NCBI RefSeq assembly: GCF_028200735.1
Contig: NZ_JAQKPV010000001.1
Location: 620,001 to 684,000, forward strand
DNA length: 64,000 nt
Direction: 5' to 3'
DNA from: Streptomyces sp. ACA25
GTDB taxonomy: Bacteria > Actinomycetota > Actinomycetes > Streptomycetales > Streptomycetaceae
A program made the position numbers and the translations under genes. Position 1 is the first letter of the stretch. Each line of letters opens with the position of its first letter. Below, one piece after another: positions 1-8,600 of this stretch. The notes below the pieces were generated by a model that had not been told where the DNA came from, searched no databases, and saw only the letters and a program-made list of their open reading frames with translations.

Positions 1-1023
1 GCCGGAGACGCCGGTGGTGCGGCGGTGGTGCGGGCCGTGACCGCGGAAGGGCAGGCGCTGTCCTACCGGTTGCAGGACCTGTTGCTGCAACTGGAGGAGC
101 GCACCCAGCACGACGAGCAGCTGTTCGACCTGGTGCAGCGGGCGGACCGGCTGAATGAGACGAGCCGCAGCCTGCTGCAGCGCGCCGGAATCGCCGCCGG
201 GGGCACAGCCCGGCTGGTGCGCGAGGACTGCCACCTTCCCGACCTGGTGGCCGGGGCGCTCTCCCGGATCGAGGGCGGGGAGCGGGTGACCGCCCACAAC
301 CTGATGACGCGGAGGCTGGGTGTGACAGCGCCGGCCGCCGAGCCGGTCGCGGTCATCCTGGCCGAGCTGCTGCGCAACGCGGCGCACTACTCGCCCGGCA
401 CGCTCGGAGTCCAGGTCACCCTGCACGAGGTGCCCGGTGGCGCGGTGGTGACCATTGACGACTCCGGGCTGGGGATGAACGCGGACGCCCTGGCCTACGC
501 GCGGCGCATGATCACCGGCGAGCCGACGCTGCTGGCCGCGCTCGGGGACCCGCCGCGGCTCGGGCTGGTGACGGCCGGCCGCATGGCACGCCCGCACGGG
601 CTGCGGATCGACTGGGAGCCCTCCGCGTACGGCGGCATCCGCACGGTGATGCATCTGCCGACCGCGGCGCTGGCCCTCATACCCGAAGAGGTGCCGATGT
701 CCGCCGTCGCGGCACCGCCCCGCACCGTGCCGGACACGTCGGGCGGAGACGCGGCCCGGGAGGAAGCGCCGATGAACCTGCCCCGTCGCCGCCGTCGCTC
801 GGCCACCACCGACGAAGCCGGTGTCGCCGACGCGACGCCGGCCGTCGCGCTGTGCCCGCCCAGCACGACACCGGAAGCCGTCGGGCAGCGCTACAGCGGC
901 CTGCAACGGGCGGTCAACGCCGCTCGTGCCCAGAACACCGCAGGCACCGCAGGCACCGCAGGCACCGCAGGCAACCGAGGCACCGCAGGCACTGCAGACA
1001 CCGCAGACGAGGAGGCGCAGTGA
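1..1023 (+). CDS. Conservon sensor-like histidine kinase (CvnA type), N-terminus missing
   Basis: The reading frame is open from base 1, so this is the C-terminal part of a larger protein. It holds a GHKL ATPase domain with an N-box (ELLRNAAHYSPG) and a G1 box (DDSGLGMN). In CvnA proteins this follows a membrane-bound sensor half, which lies outside the window. The last ~100 residues are disordered, and the extreme tail is low-complexity, encoded by a 9-bp tandem repeat at 936-1007. The stop codon overlaps the GTG start of the next gene, so the conservon genes are probably translated together. In the family, CvnA, B, C and D form a membrane-associated complex likened to a eukaryotic G-protein-coupled receptor system. 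The family call is firm; the signal is unknown. Confidence 0.9.
   Translation, partial: AGDAGGAAVVRAVTAEGQALSYRLQDLLLQLEERTQHDEQLFDLVQRADRLNETSRSLLQRAGIAAGGTARLVREDCHLPDLVAGALSRIEGGERVTAHNLMTRRLGVTAPAAEPVAVILAELLRNAAHYSPGTLGVQVTLHEVPGGAVVTIDDSGLGMNADALAYARRMITGEPTLLAALGDPPRLGLVTAGRMARPHGLRIDWEPSAYGGIRTVMHLPTAALALIPEEVPMSAVAAPPRTVPDTSGGDAAREEAPMNLPRRRRRSATTDEAGVADATPAVALCPPSTTPEAVGQRYSGLQRAVNAARAQNTAGTAGTAGTAGNRGTAGTADTADEEAQ
936..1007 (+). repeat. 9-bp minisatellite in the cvnA tail
   Basis: Eight consecutive 9-bp units of CACCGCAGG or one- to two-base variants. Units 1-4 and 6 are exact. The period is a multiple of three, so copy-number change would lengthen or shorten the protein tail (Gly-Thr-Ala triplets) without a frameshift. 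Confidence 0.9.
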
Positions 1024-1457
1024 GCAAGCTGTCGGAATCCATGAAGCCCCACCTGGACCAGGTGGCGGAGAGACTGCTCGCCGAGGTGCCCGGCGTGCGG
1101 CACGTACTGATACTGACCACGGACGGCCTCAAGGCCGCGGTCGCGGGTGAGCTGGGGGAGGACGACCAGGACCGGGCCGCGGCCATGTCCGCCGGGCTGC
1201 TGTCCGCCGCGCGGGCCGCCACCCAGGCCCTGGCCGGCACCGAGGACCTCGCGATCAGCCAGGTGATCACGGAGACCTCGAGCACCGACGGCGGTCCACG
1301 GGGCTGGGCCATCATCATGGGCACCGGCCACAACATCGCCCTGGCGGTGTGGGCCGGTCCGGACGCCGACATCGGCATCATCGCGCACCGGATGACCGTG
1401 CACGCCGGCAGTCTGTCCGGCCTGCTGACCGCACCGGCGCGGAGCGACGAGCGGTGA
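1020..1457 (+). CDS. Roadblock/LC7 domain protein (CvnB type)
   Basis: A 145-residue protein starting at the GTG that overlaps the cvnA stop. Its length and pattern (LDQVAERLLAEVPGV near the N-terminus, then alternating strands and helices) fit the roadblock/LC7 fold. These small dimers act with MglA-like GTPases, often as activating or scaffold subunits. It is the second gene of the conservon and overlaps the DUF742 gene by four bases (GTGA). By analogy it links the sensor protein to the GTPase encoded two genes downstream. The frame begins further upstream, but that part is only the shadow of cvnA. Confidence 0.88.
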   Translation: MSKLSESMKPHLDQVAERLLAEVPGVRHVLILTTDGLKAAVAGELGEDDQDRAAAMSAGLLSAARAATQALAGTEDLAISQVITETSSTDGGPRGWAIIMGTGHNIALAVWAGPDADIGIIAHRMTVHAGSLSGLLTAPARSDER

Positions 1458-1837
1458 CGTCCCCGGGAAGCCGGCGACGGCTCGTCCCGGCCTACACCGC
1501 ACTCAACGGACTGGGCACCCCGCGCTCGCACCCTCCGCTCCGGGACCCGCTCACGGTCCTGCAGCGCCGTGGTGACTGGGTGCCCCCGGTGCTCGCCCCG
1601 GCGCTGCGCCGCCTCGCGGAGGCCCTGGCTCCCGGGCCGCTGACCCTGGCCGAGGCCGCGGCGCACCTGGGGCTTCCCTCCGGCACCGTGCGCGTGCTGG
1701 CCGCCGACCTGATCGACGGGGGGGTGCTCGAGGCCCGGGCGCCCGTCCTGCACACCGACCAACTGGACTCCGACCTGCTCAGAAGGGTGCTTGATGGACT
1801 CCTCGCCCTCAGAACCGACCCGGCCGGCGCATCTTGA
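1454..1837 (+). CDS. DUF742 protein (CvnC type)
   Basis: 127 residues from the GTG overlapping the cvnB stop. DUF742 proteins are always found as the third conservon gene. The middle of this one (LTLAEAAAHLGLPSGTVRVLAADL) reads as a winged-helix or helix-turn-helix segment, followed by VLEARAPV, so a DNA-binding or adaptor fold is likely. The gene overlaps the start of the GTPase gene by 44 bases, which is usual for conservons. Its biochemical role is not established. Confidence 0.88.
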   Translation: MTSPGSRRRLVPAYTALNGLGTPRSHPPLRDPLTVLQRRGDWVPPVLAPALRRLAEALAPGPLTLAEAAAHLGLPSGTVRVLAADLIDGGVLEARAPVLHTDQLDSDLLRRVLDGLLALRTDPAGAS

Positions 1838-2402
1838 TCCTGACCTGCGTCAGGACCTCGTCAAGATCGTCATCTGCGGAGGGCTGGGGACCGGCAAGAC
1901 CACGCTGATCTCGTCGGTCTCCGAAATAGCTCCCGCACACACCGAGGAGACGATGACGGAGGCCGGCCGGCCGATGGACGACCTGGCGCACCTGCCGGAC
2001 AAGTCCACCACCACCGTGATGATGGACTTCGGCCGCCGCACACTCTCCGACGACCTGGTGCTCTACCTGTTCGGCACGGGTGGGCAGAAGCGCTTCGCGA
2101 GCCTGTGGCGGGACGTCGCGTCCGGCGCGCTGGGCGCCCTGGTGCTGGTGGACACCCGCCGCCTGGACGTGTCCTTCGACGCCCTGGACCTGGCGGAGAT
2201 GACCGGACTGCCCTACATCGTCGCCGTCAACGACTTCCCGGACTCCCCCCAGGTGTCCGAACCGGTCCTGCGCGACCACCTGGACCTGGCCGGGGGCACC
2301 CCCGTCGTCCGCTGCCGCGCCCTGGACCCGGCGTCGGTACTCGAGGCACTGATCGAGCTGCTGCAGCACGCCATGACCCACCAGCAGAAGGTTGCCGCGT
2401 GA
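1794..2402 (+). CDS. MglA-like small GTPase (CvnD type)
   Basis: 202-residue Ras-like GTPase. The P-loop GGLGTGKTTL is near residue 28, a switch region with TTVMMDFG follows, then FGTGGQKRF (the DxxG-equivalent segment is GTGGQ) and AVNDFP in the NKxD position. ATG 1794 was chosen over the adjoining TTG 1791 because AGAAGG lies about seven bases upstream. It is the molecular switch of the conservon, expected to cycle between GDP and GTP forms at the membrane with the CvnB protein and to signal to downstream partners, here the P450s. The stop overlaps the next GTG by four bases. Confidence 0.92.
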   Translation: MDSSPSEPTRPAHLDPDLRQDLVKIVICGGLGTGKTTLISSVSEIAPAHTEETMTEAGRPMDDLAHLPDKSTTTVMMDFGRRTLSDDLVLYLFGTGGQKRFASLWRDVASGALGALVLVDTRRLDVSFDALDLAEMTGLPYIVAVNDFPDSPQVSEPVLRDHLDLAGGTPVVRCRALDPASVLEALIELLQHAMTHQQKVAA

Positions 2403-3601
2403 CCGCCGAAGTATCCCCCGTGCGCACCCCGTACCCGCTGTACGACGAGGAGTTCGTGCGCGATCCGTACGCCGTGTACGAGCGCATGCGCGCCGAGTGC
2501 GGGGCCATCGCACCCATCGAGCTCGCACCCGGCATCAGCGGATGGCTGGTGCTGGACTACCGGGCCGCGCTGGATCTCCTGCACGACACCCGCAGCTGGA
2601 CGAAGGACTCCCGGGTGTGGATGGAGACCGTGCCGCCGGACCACCCGGTGCTCGGGATGCTCGGGTGGCGGCCCAACCTGCTCTTCAACGACGGTGAGAC
2701 GCACGCCCGCTACCGCCAGGTGGTCACCGACTCCCTGGCCAGGATCGAGCCGCACCGGCTGCGGACGATGACCCAGGAGCTCGCGGACCTCCTCATCGAC
2801 TCGTTCATCGAGGAGGGGAGGGTGGACCTGGTCAGCCAGTACTGCCGGCCCATCCCCCTGTACGTGATGAACCGGCTCTTCGGGCTGGCCGATGACCGGG
2901 CCCCGCACCTCGTCGAGGCGCTCGCCGGCCTCATGGAGGGCACCGGCCCGGAGGCCACCGCGCTGTTCGAGCGGTACATGGGTGAGCTGCTCATGCTCAA
3001 GACCGCGCAGCGCGGGGACGACATCACCTCCTGGTTCCTGGACCACCCCCATCAGCTCACCCCTGAAGAATCGCTTCACCAGCTCGTGCTGACGGTCGGA
3101 GCGGGCCAGGAGCCGACGACCAACCTGGTGTCCAACGCCCTGTCGCGGCTGCTGGCCGACGACAGCTACCGGGCCTCCTGGACCGACGGCATCCACACCC
3201 CCCGGGAGGCGGTCGAACAGGTCCTGCGCCACGAGACGCCGGTGGCCAACTACGGCGTGCACTACCCCCGGCGGGACCTCCACTTCCACGGCGTGGACCT
3301 GCCCGCGCACGCCCTGGTGATGGTCAGCTTCGCGGCGGCCGGTGCCGACCCGAAAGGGCCGGGCGCAGCGCCGCGCGGCGGTACCCGCGCCCACCTGTCC
3401 TGGTCGGCCGGCCCGCACGCCTGCCCGGCACAGCAGCCCGCCACCCTCATCGCCACCACGGCGATCGAGCACCTCGTCTCCCGCCTGCCCGACCTGCGCG
3501 CCGACCTGCCACGGAGCCGGCTGGAGTGGCGCCCTGCCGCCTTCCACCGCTCCCTGGTCGCCCTGCCCGCCCGCTTCACGCCCTCCGGAGGCCTGACATG
3601 A
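2399..3601 (+). CDS. Conservon-linked cytochrome P450, CYP157-like, atypical K-helix
   Basis: 400 residues from the GTG overlapping the cvnD stop. The heme-ligand Cys is near residue 342 in WSAGPHACPAQ. The usual Phe and the Gly after Cys are absent, giving CPA instead of CIG. The I-helix is AGQEPTTN. The K-helix motif that is normally ExxR reads QVLR (Gln about residue 274, Arg 277). Loss of ExxR is known for the Streptomyces CYP157 family, which sits in conservons beside a CYP154-type P450, and this gene fits that placement. The region before the heme loop is slightly shortened. Catalytic competence is uncertain; a regulatory or partner role for the following P450 is possible. Confidence 0.88.
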   Translation: MTAEVSPVRTPYPLYDEEFVRDPYAVYERMRAECGAIAPIELAPGISGWLVLDYRAALDLLHDTRSWTKDSRVWMETVPPDHPVLGMLGWRPNLLFNDGETHARYRQVVTDSLARIEPHRLRTMTQELADLLIDSFIEEGRVDLVSQYCRPIPLYVMNRLFGLADDRAPHLVEALAGLMEGTGPEATALFERYMGELLMLKTAQRGDDITSWFLDHPHQLTPEESLHQLVLTVGAGQEPTTNLVSNALSRLLADDSYRASWTDGIHTPREAVEQVLRHETPVANYGVHYPRRDLHFHGVDLPAHALVMVSFAAAGADPKGPGAAPRGGTRAHLSWSAGPHACPAQQPATLIATTAIEHLVSRLPDLRADLPRSRLEWRPAAFHRSLVALPARFTPSGGLT

Positions 3602-4833
3602 CGACCACCCCCATGACCCCGCTGCGCCTCGACCCGGCCGGCTCGGACCTGCGGGCCGAGACCGCTTTACTGCACCGACGTGGACCCGCCTGCCCGGTCG
3701 AGCTGCCCGGCGGCGTCACCGCCTGGGCGATCACCGGCCACGACCTGCTCAAGGAGCTGCTGACCGACGACCGGGTGTCCAAGGACCCCCGCCGGCACTA
3801 CCCGCTCTTCCAGGCCGGGCTGCCCCCGGAAGCCTCCTGGCTGATGTCGTGGATCGGCGTCACCAACATGTTCACCGCCTACGGCGCCGACCACCGCCGT
3901 CTGCGCCGCCTGGTCGCGCCCGCGTTCACCGCCCGGCGCATCCAGGCGATGGCCGGTGACATCGAGGAGATCGCCACCGGCCTGCTCGACGCGATGGCGG
4001 AGGAGGCCGGCCGCGAAGGGACAGTGGATCTCATCGGGGGCTACGCCCACCCGCTGCCGCTGGAGGTGATCTGCCGGCTGATGGGCGTCCCGGACGATCT
4101 GCGGCCGTCCGCCGTGGAGCTGATCGGCCGGGTGATGGACACCACGCTCTCCCCCGAGGAGGCGCAGGCCACCTTCGAGGCGATACCCGTGGTACTGGGC
4201 GGGTTGATCGAGCGCAAGCGCGAGCAGCCCGGCGAGGACATGACCAGCGTGCTGATCAGCACCAGCGACGAGGACGGTTCCCGGCTGAGCGGGGAGGAGC
4301 TGCTCTACACCCTGCTGCTGGTCATCGGCGCCGGGTTCGAGACCACCGTCAACCTCATCGGGAACGCGGCCCATGCCCTGCTGACCCACCCCGACCAGCA
4401 CGAACTCGTCCGCAACGGCACCCACACCTGGGACGACGTCATCGAGGAGACGCTGCGCGGGGCCCCTTCGGTCGCCAACCTCCCGCTGCGCTATGCCGTC
4501 GAGGACATCCCGCTGGACGGGGGCACTGTCATCGCCAAGGGGGACGCGATCCTGGCGGGCCTGCTGGCGGCGAACACCGACCCCGGCCACTACGGGCCGG
4601 ACGCCGAACAGTTCGACCTGGCCCGCGAGGACAAGAACCACCTGGCGTTCGGGCACGGCGTGCATCACTGCATCGGGGCGCCGCTCGCCCGGCTCGAAGC
4701 CCGGATCGCGCTGCCCGCCCTGTTCGGGCGCTTTCCCGGGCTGCACCTGGCCGCCGAGCCCGAGCCCACCGTCTCCTGTCTGACGTACGGCTGGGGCCGG
4801 CTGATGGTGGCTCCCGGAACCTCCGGCGACTGA
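3598..4833 (+). CDS. Cytochrome P450, CYP154-like, canonical
   Basis: 411 residues with every P450 hallmark: I-helix GAGFETT, K-helix EETLR (ExxR), and heme loop FGHGVHHCIGAPLAR. It starts at ATG 3598, which overlaps the stop of the preceding P450 (ATGA), so both P450s should be made in fixed proportion. No ferredoxin or reductase gene lies nearby, so electrons must come from elsewhere. In S. coelicolor, CYP157/CYP154 pairs of this kind accompany conservons, which makes it the likely enzymatic output. The substrate cannot be told from sequence. Confidence 0.93.
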   Translation: MTTTPMTPLRLDPAGSDLRAETALLHRRGPACPVELPGGVTAWAITGHDLLKELLTDDRVSKDPRRHYPLFQAGLPPEASWLMSWIGVTNMFTAYGADHRRLRRLVAPAFTARRIQAMAGDIEEIATGLLDAMAEEAGREGTVDLIGGYAHPLPLEVICRLMGVPDDLRPSAVELIGRVMDTTLSPEEAQATFEAIPVVLGGLIERKREQPGEDMTSVLISTSDEDGSRLSGEELLYTLLLVIGAGFETTVNLIGNAAHALLTHPDQHELVRNGTHTWDDVIEETLRGAPSVANLPLRYAVEDIPLDGGTVIAKGDAILAGLLAANTDPGHYGPDAEQFDLAREDKNHLAFGHGVHHCIGAPLARLEARIALPALFGRFPGLHLAAEPEPTVSCLTYGWGRLMVAPGTSGD

Positions 4834-4949
4834 GCCGGGGACTGGAGCTGGGACGGGACTGCCGGACCCGGCCGTGGCCGGTGTCGTCCGCCGCGGCCGG
4901 TGTGGCGTTCCGCACAGCGGCGGTTCCGGCAGGCCCGTAGCATCCGGGC

Positions 4950-5909
4950 ATGGAGTCGACGAACGGGCAGTGGTTTCCCCCGGAGTGGCCGGAGCGCATC
5001 CGGGCGCTGGCAAGCGGCGCGCTGGTGCCGGCCGTGCCGCGGCGGGCGGCCACCGTCATGCTGCTGCGGGACGGTGCGGCCGGCCCCGAGGTGCACATGC
5101 TGCGTCGCCGGACGTCGATGGCGTTCGCCGGCGGGGCATATGCCTACCCCGGTGGGTCCGTCGACCCGCGCGACGAGGGCGATGTCGCCTGGGCCGGGCC
5201 GGACCGGGAGGTGTGGGCGGCATGGCTCGGAGCGGACACCGCAACGGCGCAGAGCGTCGTGTGCGCGGCCGTCCGGGAGACCTTCGAGGAGGCGGGGGTG
5301 CTGCTGGCCGGCCCGTCCGCCTCGGAGATCGTCGCCGACACGACGGGGGAGGACTGGGAACGGGACCGGCTGGCGCTGGTCGCCAAGGAGCTGTCGTTCG
5401 CCGAGTTCCTCGCCCGCCGGTCTCTCGTCCTGCGCAGCGACCTGCTCGGCGGCTGGGCCCGCTGGATCACCCCCGAGTTCGAGACCCGGCGCTTCGACAC
5501 CTGGTTCTTCGTGGCGGCCCTGCCGACCGGGCAGCGCACCAGGAACGCCTCCACGGAAGCGGACCGCACCGTGTGGATCACCCCCGGGGAGGCCCTCGCC
5601 GGCTACCAGCGGGCGGAACTCGTCATGATGCCGCCGACCGTGGCCACGCTGCGCCGGCTGGCGGCCTGTCCGACGGTCGCAGACGCCCTGGCAGCGGCGC
5701 CGGGCCAGGACCTGACACCGGTGCTCGCCCGGGCCCGTCTGGAGGGGGACCAGGTGGTGCTCAGCTGGCCGGGTCACGACGAGTTCGAGAAGCGGGTCGC
5801 CGGACAGGACGGCGGCGGGTCCACGGACCGGGCCCGGGACACGGACGAGGTGGGGTCGCGGGCCGGCCGGGGAACCCGGGCCGGGGAAGGGGCGCGGACC
5901 GATGACTGA
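4950..5909 (+). CDS. Nudix hydrolase
   Basis: 319 residues. The Nudix motif is split: GGSVDPRDEGD comes first, and after an insertion of about 35 residues the catalytic helix AAVRETFEEAGVLL follows. Such long-loop Nudix proteins occur beside metallo-beta-lactamase-fold genes in actinobacteria, as here. The expected activity is hydrolysis of a nucleoside diphosphate-linked substrate or CoA derivative with Mg2+; the substrate is unknown. The last ~40 residues are polar and low-complexity. The gene overlaps the next one by eight bases, so the two are co-translated. Confidence 0.9.
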   Translation: MESTNGQWFPPEWPERIRALASGALVPAVPRRAATVMLLRDGAAGPEVHMLRRRTSMAFAGGAYAYPGGSVDPRDEGDVAWAGPDREVWAAWLGADTATAQSVVCAAVRETFEEAGVLLAGPSASEIVADTTGEDWERDRLALVAKELSFAEFLARRSLVLRSDLLGGWARWITPEFETRRFDTWFFVAALPTGQRTRNASTEADRTVWITPGEALAGYQRAELVMMPPTVATLRRLAACPTVADALAAAPGQDLTPVLARARLEGDQVVLSWPGHDEFEKRVAGQDGGGSTDRARDTDEVGSRAGRGTRAGEGARTDD

Positions 5910-6753
5910 GCCCGGGGCGCTGCCGGGGCGACCGCGCACCGGCACGATCGGCGGACCGGCCACCGAACGGGCCACCTGCGTGCTGGCGCCGAACCCGTCG
6001 CCGATGACGCTGGACGGCACCAACACCTGGATCCTCGCCGAGCCGGACGGGCGGACGGCGGTGGTGGTGGACCCCGGCCCGTTGCACGAGGAGCACCTGC
6101 GGAACGTGGTGGCGGCGGTGGAGCGCACCGGCCGCCGGGTCGGGCTGACGCTGCTCACCCACGGCCATCCGGACCACGCCGAGGGCGCCGGCCGGTTCGC
6201 CGAGCTGACCGGGAGCGCCGTCCGGGCGCTCGACCCGGAGCTGCGGCTCGGCTCCGAAGGGCTGTCCGCGGGCCAGGTGCTCACCGTCGACGGCCTGGAG
6301 CTGCGGGTGGTCCCGACCCCGGGGCACACGGCTGACTCGCTGTCCTTCCAGGTGATGGCTGACCGGGCGGTGCTGACCGGGGACACCGTGCTGGGGCGCG
6401 GGACAACCATGGTCAGTCACCCGGAGGGCGACCTGGGCGACTATCTGGACTCCCTGCGCCGGCTGCGTTCGCTGACGGCCGACGACGGGGTGCACACCGT
6501 GCTGCCCGGTCACGGCCCGGTGCTGGAGGACGCCCAGAGCGCCGTCGACTACTACCTGGTGCACCGGGCGAAGCGGCTGGCGCAGGTGGAGACGGCCGTG
6601 GAAGCCGGCCTGGTCACCGCTGAGGAGGTGGTGGCGCGGGTGTACGCCGACGTCGACCGGGTGCTCTGGCCTGCGGCGGAGCAGTCGGTGCGGGCGCAGC
6701 TCGCGTACTTGCGGGCGCACGGGCTGATTCCGGACGGGCCGCCCGCCGGGTGA
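5902..6753 (+). CDS. Metallo-beta-lactamase-fold hydrolase (LACTB2-like)
   Basis: 283 residues. The metal site is THGHPDHAEGA near residue 90, then TPGHTADSL, GDTVLGRG and LPGHGP in the order expected for a binuclear zinc hydrolase. The C-terminal ~70 residues form the helical LACTB2-like domain (winged-helix extension) rather than a glyoxalase II tail. The gene lies directly downstream of and overlaps the Nudix gene, and faces crp. The mycobacterial counterpart is also next to crp. Possible roles include RNA endonuclease or thioester hydrolase; the sequence does not decide. Confidence 0.88.
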   Translation: MTEPGALPGRPRTGTIGGPATERATCVLAPNPSPMTLDGTNTWILAEPDGRTAVVVDPGPLHEEHLRNVVAAVERTGRRVGLTLLTHGHPDHAEGAGRFAELTGSAVRALDPELRLGSEGLSAGQVLTVDGLELRVVPTPGHTADSLSFQVMADRAVLTGDTVLGRGTTMVSHPEGDLGDYLDSLRRLRSLTADDGVHTVLPGHGPVLEDAQSAVDYYLVHRAKRLAQVETAVEAGLVTAEEVVARVYADVDRVLWPAAEQSVRAQLAYLRAHGLIPDGPPAG

Positions 6754-6837
6754 CAGTGCCGGGTGACCCGTGCCGGTCGGCGGGGCGGTCGGTCAGGGGC
6801 GAGTCGGTCAGGCCCGCACGGGCAGCGCGGCGGTCGG

Positions 6838-7512
6838 TCAGCGCGAGCGGCGGGCCAGCCGTTCGATGTCCAGCAGGATGACGGCCCGGGCCTCCAGCCG
6901 CAGCCACCCGCGGGCGGCGAAGTCGGCCAGTGCCTTGTTGACGGTCTCCCGGGAGGCGCCCACCAGCTGGGCAAGCTCCTCCTGGGTGAGATCGTGCACG
7001 ACATGGATGCCCTCGTCGGACTGCACGCCGAAGCGGCGGGACAGGTCGAGGAGGGCCTTGGCGACGCGGCCGGGAACATCCGAGAAGACGAGGTCCGACA
7101 TGTTGTCGTTGGTGCGGCGCAGCCTGCGGGCGACGGCGCGGAGCAGGGCGCCGGCCACCTCGGGGCGCGCGTTCAGCCAGGGCTGCAGGTCGCCGTGGCC
7201 CAGCCCGAGCAGGCGGCACTCGGTCAGCGCGGTGGCGGTGGCGGTGCGCGGCCCCGGATCGAACAGCGAGAGCTCACCGATCAGCTCGCCGGCGCCGAGC
7301 ACGGCGAGCATGTTCTCCCGGCCGTCCGGTGAGGTGCGGTGCAGCTTGACCTTGCCGTCGGTCACGACGTAGAGGCGGTCGCCCGGGTCCCCCTCGTGGA
7401 AGAGGGCGTCGCCGCGGGCGAGTGTTGTTTCAGCCATGGAGGCGCGCAGCTCTGCGGCCTGCTCATCGTCGAGCGCCGCGAAGAGCGGGGCGCGTCGCAG
7501 AACGTCGTCCAC
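6838..7512 (-). CDS. crp: Crp/Fnr-family transcription regulator (Crp)
   Basis: 224 residues from a GTG (VDDVLRRAPLF) with GAAGGAGA eight bases upstream. The frame is open further upstream, but this start matches the length of S. coelicolor Crp. The N-terminal cyclic-nucleotide domain includes FHEGDPGDRLYVV and GELIGELSLFDPGPRTA. The C-terminal helix-turn-helix has TQEELAQLVGASRETVNK. Crp in streptomycetes is a global regulator of germination, development and antibiotic production. Position beside nth and the metallo-beta-lactamase gene is conserved in actinobacteria. The 248-bp gap to nth holds palindromes that may be operators. Confidence 0.95.
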   Translation of the reverse strand: MDDVLRRAPLFAALDDEQAAELRASMAETTLARGDALFHEGDPGDRLYVVTDGKVKLHRTSPDGRENMLAVLGAGELIGELSLFDPGPRTATATALTECRLLGLGHGDLQPWLNARPEVAGALLRAVARRLRRTNDNMSDLVFSDVPGRVAKALLDLSRRFGVQSDEGIHVVHDLTQEELAQLVGASRETVNKALADFAARGWLRLEARAVILLDIERLARRSR

Positions 7513-7620
7513 GAGTTCTCTCTCCTTCTCGGCTGCCGGCCGGGCGTGCGGGAGGGTGTCCCTCATCATGCCGGACTTCGCAGCGGTGCCATCAGTCCCA
7601 AGTTTGACGTACCCGGACAG

Positions 7621-7704
7621 CCGGGCGCCCGGCAGGGGGCTGTTCGGGCCGGGAATGGTGGATGAGCGGGGCAACCGGGCGCCCGGCCAATTACGCTGGC
7701 CGGG
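7621..7704. promoter_or_regulatory. Repeated palindromes in the crp-nth divergent control region
   Basis: Two identical perfect 12-bp palindromes, CCGGGCGCCCGG, lie at 7621-7632 and 7675-7686. An adjoining 8-bp-arm dyad (CCCGGCCA / TGGCCGGG, 7682-7704) surrounds ATTACGC. They fall between the divergent crp and nth starts. A role in autoregulation is inference only. Confidence 0.4.
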
Positions 7705-7760
7705 TGGCCGCCGAGCGGCCCACGACCGGACGATCGCTGCGCGGGGAAGGGGCCGAGTGG

Positions 7761-8600
7761 GTGAACGCAACCCGGGATTCTGCTGAGGGCGAACAGGGGT
7801 CGGTCAGAGCGTCGAGGCGGTCGGGTCCGGCGAAACCGGTATCCCGGCTGGCCGTGGTGCGCAGGGCACGGAAGATCAACCGCGAGCTGGGAGAGGTCTA
7901 CTACTACGCCCACCCCGAGCTCGACTTCGAGAACCCCTTCGAGCTCCTGGTCGCGACGGTCCTGTCGGCGCAGACCACCGACCTGCGGGTGAATCAGACG
8001 ACCCCCGCGGTGTTCGCCAAGTACCCCACTCCCGAGGACATGGCGGCCGCCGACCCGGCGGCCCTGGAGGAGCTGATCCGCCCGACCGGCTTCTTCCGCA
8101 ACAAGACCAAGAGCCTGCTCGGCCTCTCAGCGGCGCTGCGCGACCGCTTCGGCGGAGAGGTGCCGGGCCGCCTGGAGGACCTCGTGTCGCTGCCCGGCGT
8201 CGGGCGCAAGACGGCGTTCGTGGTGCTCGGCAACGCCTTCGACGTCCCAGGTCTGACCGTGGACACGCATTTCGGGCGGCTGGTGCGCCGGTGGGGGCTC
8301 ACCGAGAAGACCGACCCGGAAAAGGTCGAGGCGGAGATCGGCGCGATCCTGCCCGAGAAGGACTGGACGATGTTCTCCCACCGCACCATCTTCCACGGCC
8401 GCCGGATCTGCCACAGCCGCAAGCCCGCCTGCGGCGCCTGCCCGATAGCTCCGCTGTGCCCTTCCTTCGGTGAGGGCGAAACCGACCCGGAAAAGGCGAA
8501 GAAGCTGCTCAAGTACGAGATGGCGGGCAAGCCCGGCCAGCGGCTCAAGCCGCCGGCCGACTACCCGGGCCTCCCCGCACCGCCGATGGGAGCCGCATGA
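7761..8600 (+). CDS. nth: Endonuclease III, DNA glycosylase/AP lyase
   Basis: Removes oxidised pyrimidines and cleaves abasic sites in base-excision repair. Visible are the helix-hairpin-helix [17 protein letters not shown] with its catalytic Lys, the catalytic Asp in [12 protein letters not shown], and a 4Fe-4S loop with Cys spaced C-X6-C-X2-C-X5-C near the C-terminus. GTG 7761 was chosen (279 residues) because of GGGAAGGGG upstream; the frame is open back to 7662, so a longer form is possible. It is divergent from crp and overlaps the next Nudix gene by ATGA. Confidence 0.93.
   Translation: MNATRDSAEGEQGSVRASRRSGPAKPVSRLAVVRRARKINRELGEVYYYAHPELDFENPFELLVATVLSAQTTDLRVNQTTPAVFAKYPTPEDMAAADPAALEELIRPTGFFRNKTKSLLGLSAALRDRFGGEVPGRLEDLVSLPGVGRKTAFVVLGNAFDVPGLTVDTHFGRLVRRWGLTEKTDPEKVEAEIGAILPEKDWTMFSHRTIFHGRRICHSRKPACGACPIAPLCPSFGEGETDPEKAKKLLKYEMAGKPGQRLKPPADYPGLPAPPMGAA

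Noticed and set aside
3598..4833. P450 pair as part of an antibiotic gene cluster
   Set aside because: No synthase, cyclase or transporter genes adjoin; the conservon context explains the P450s.
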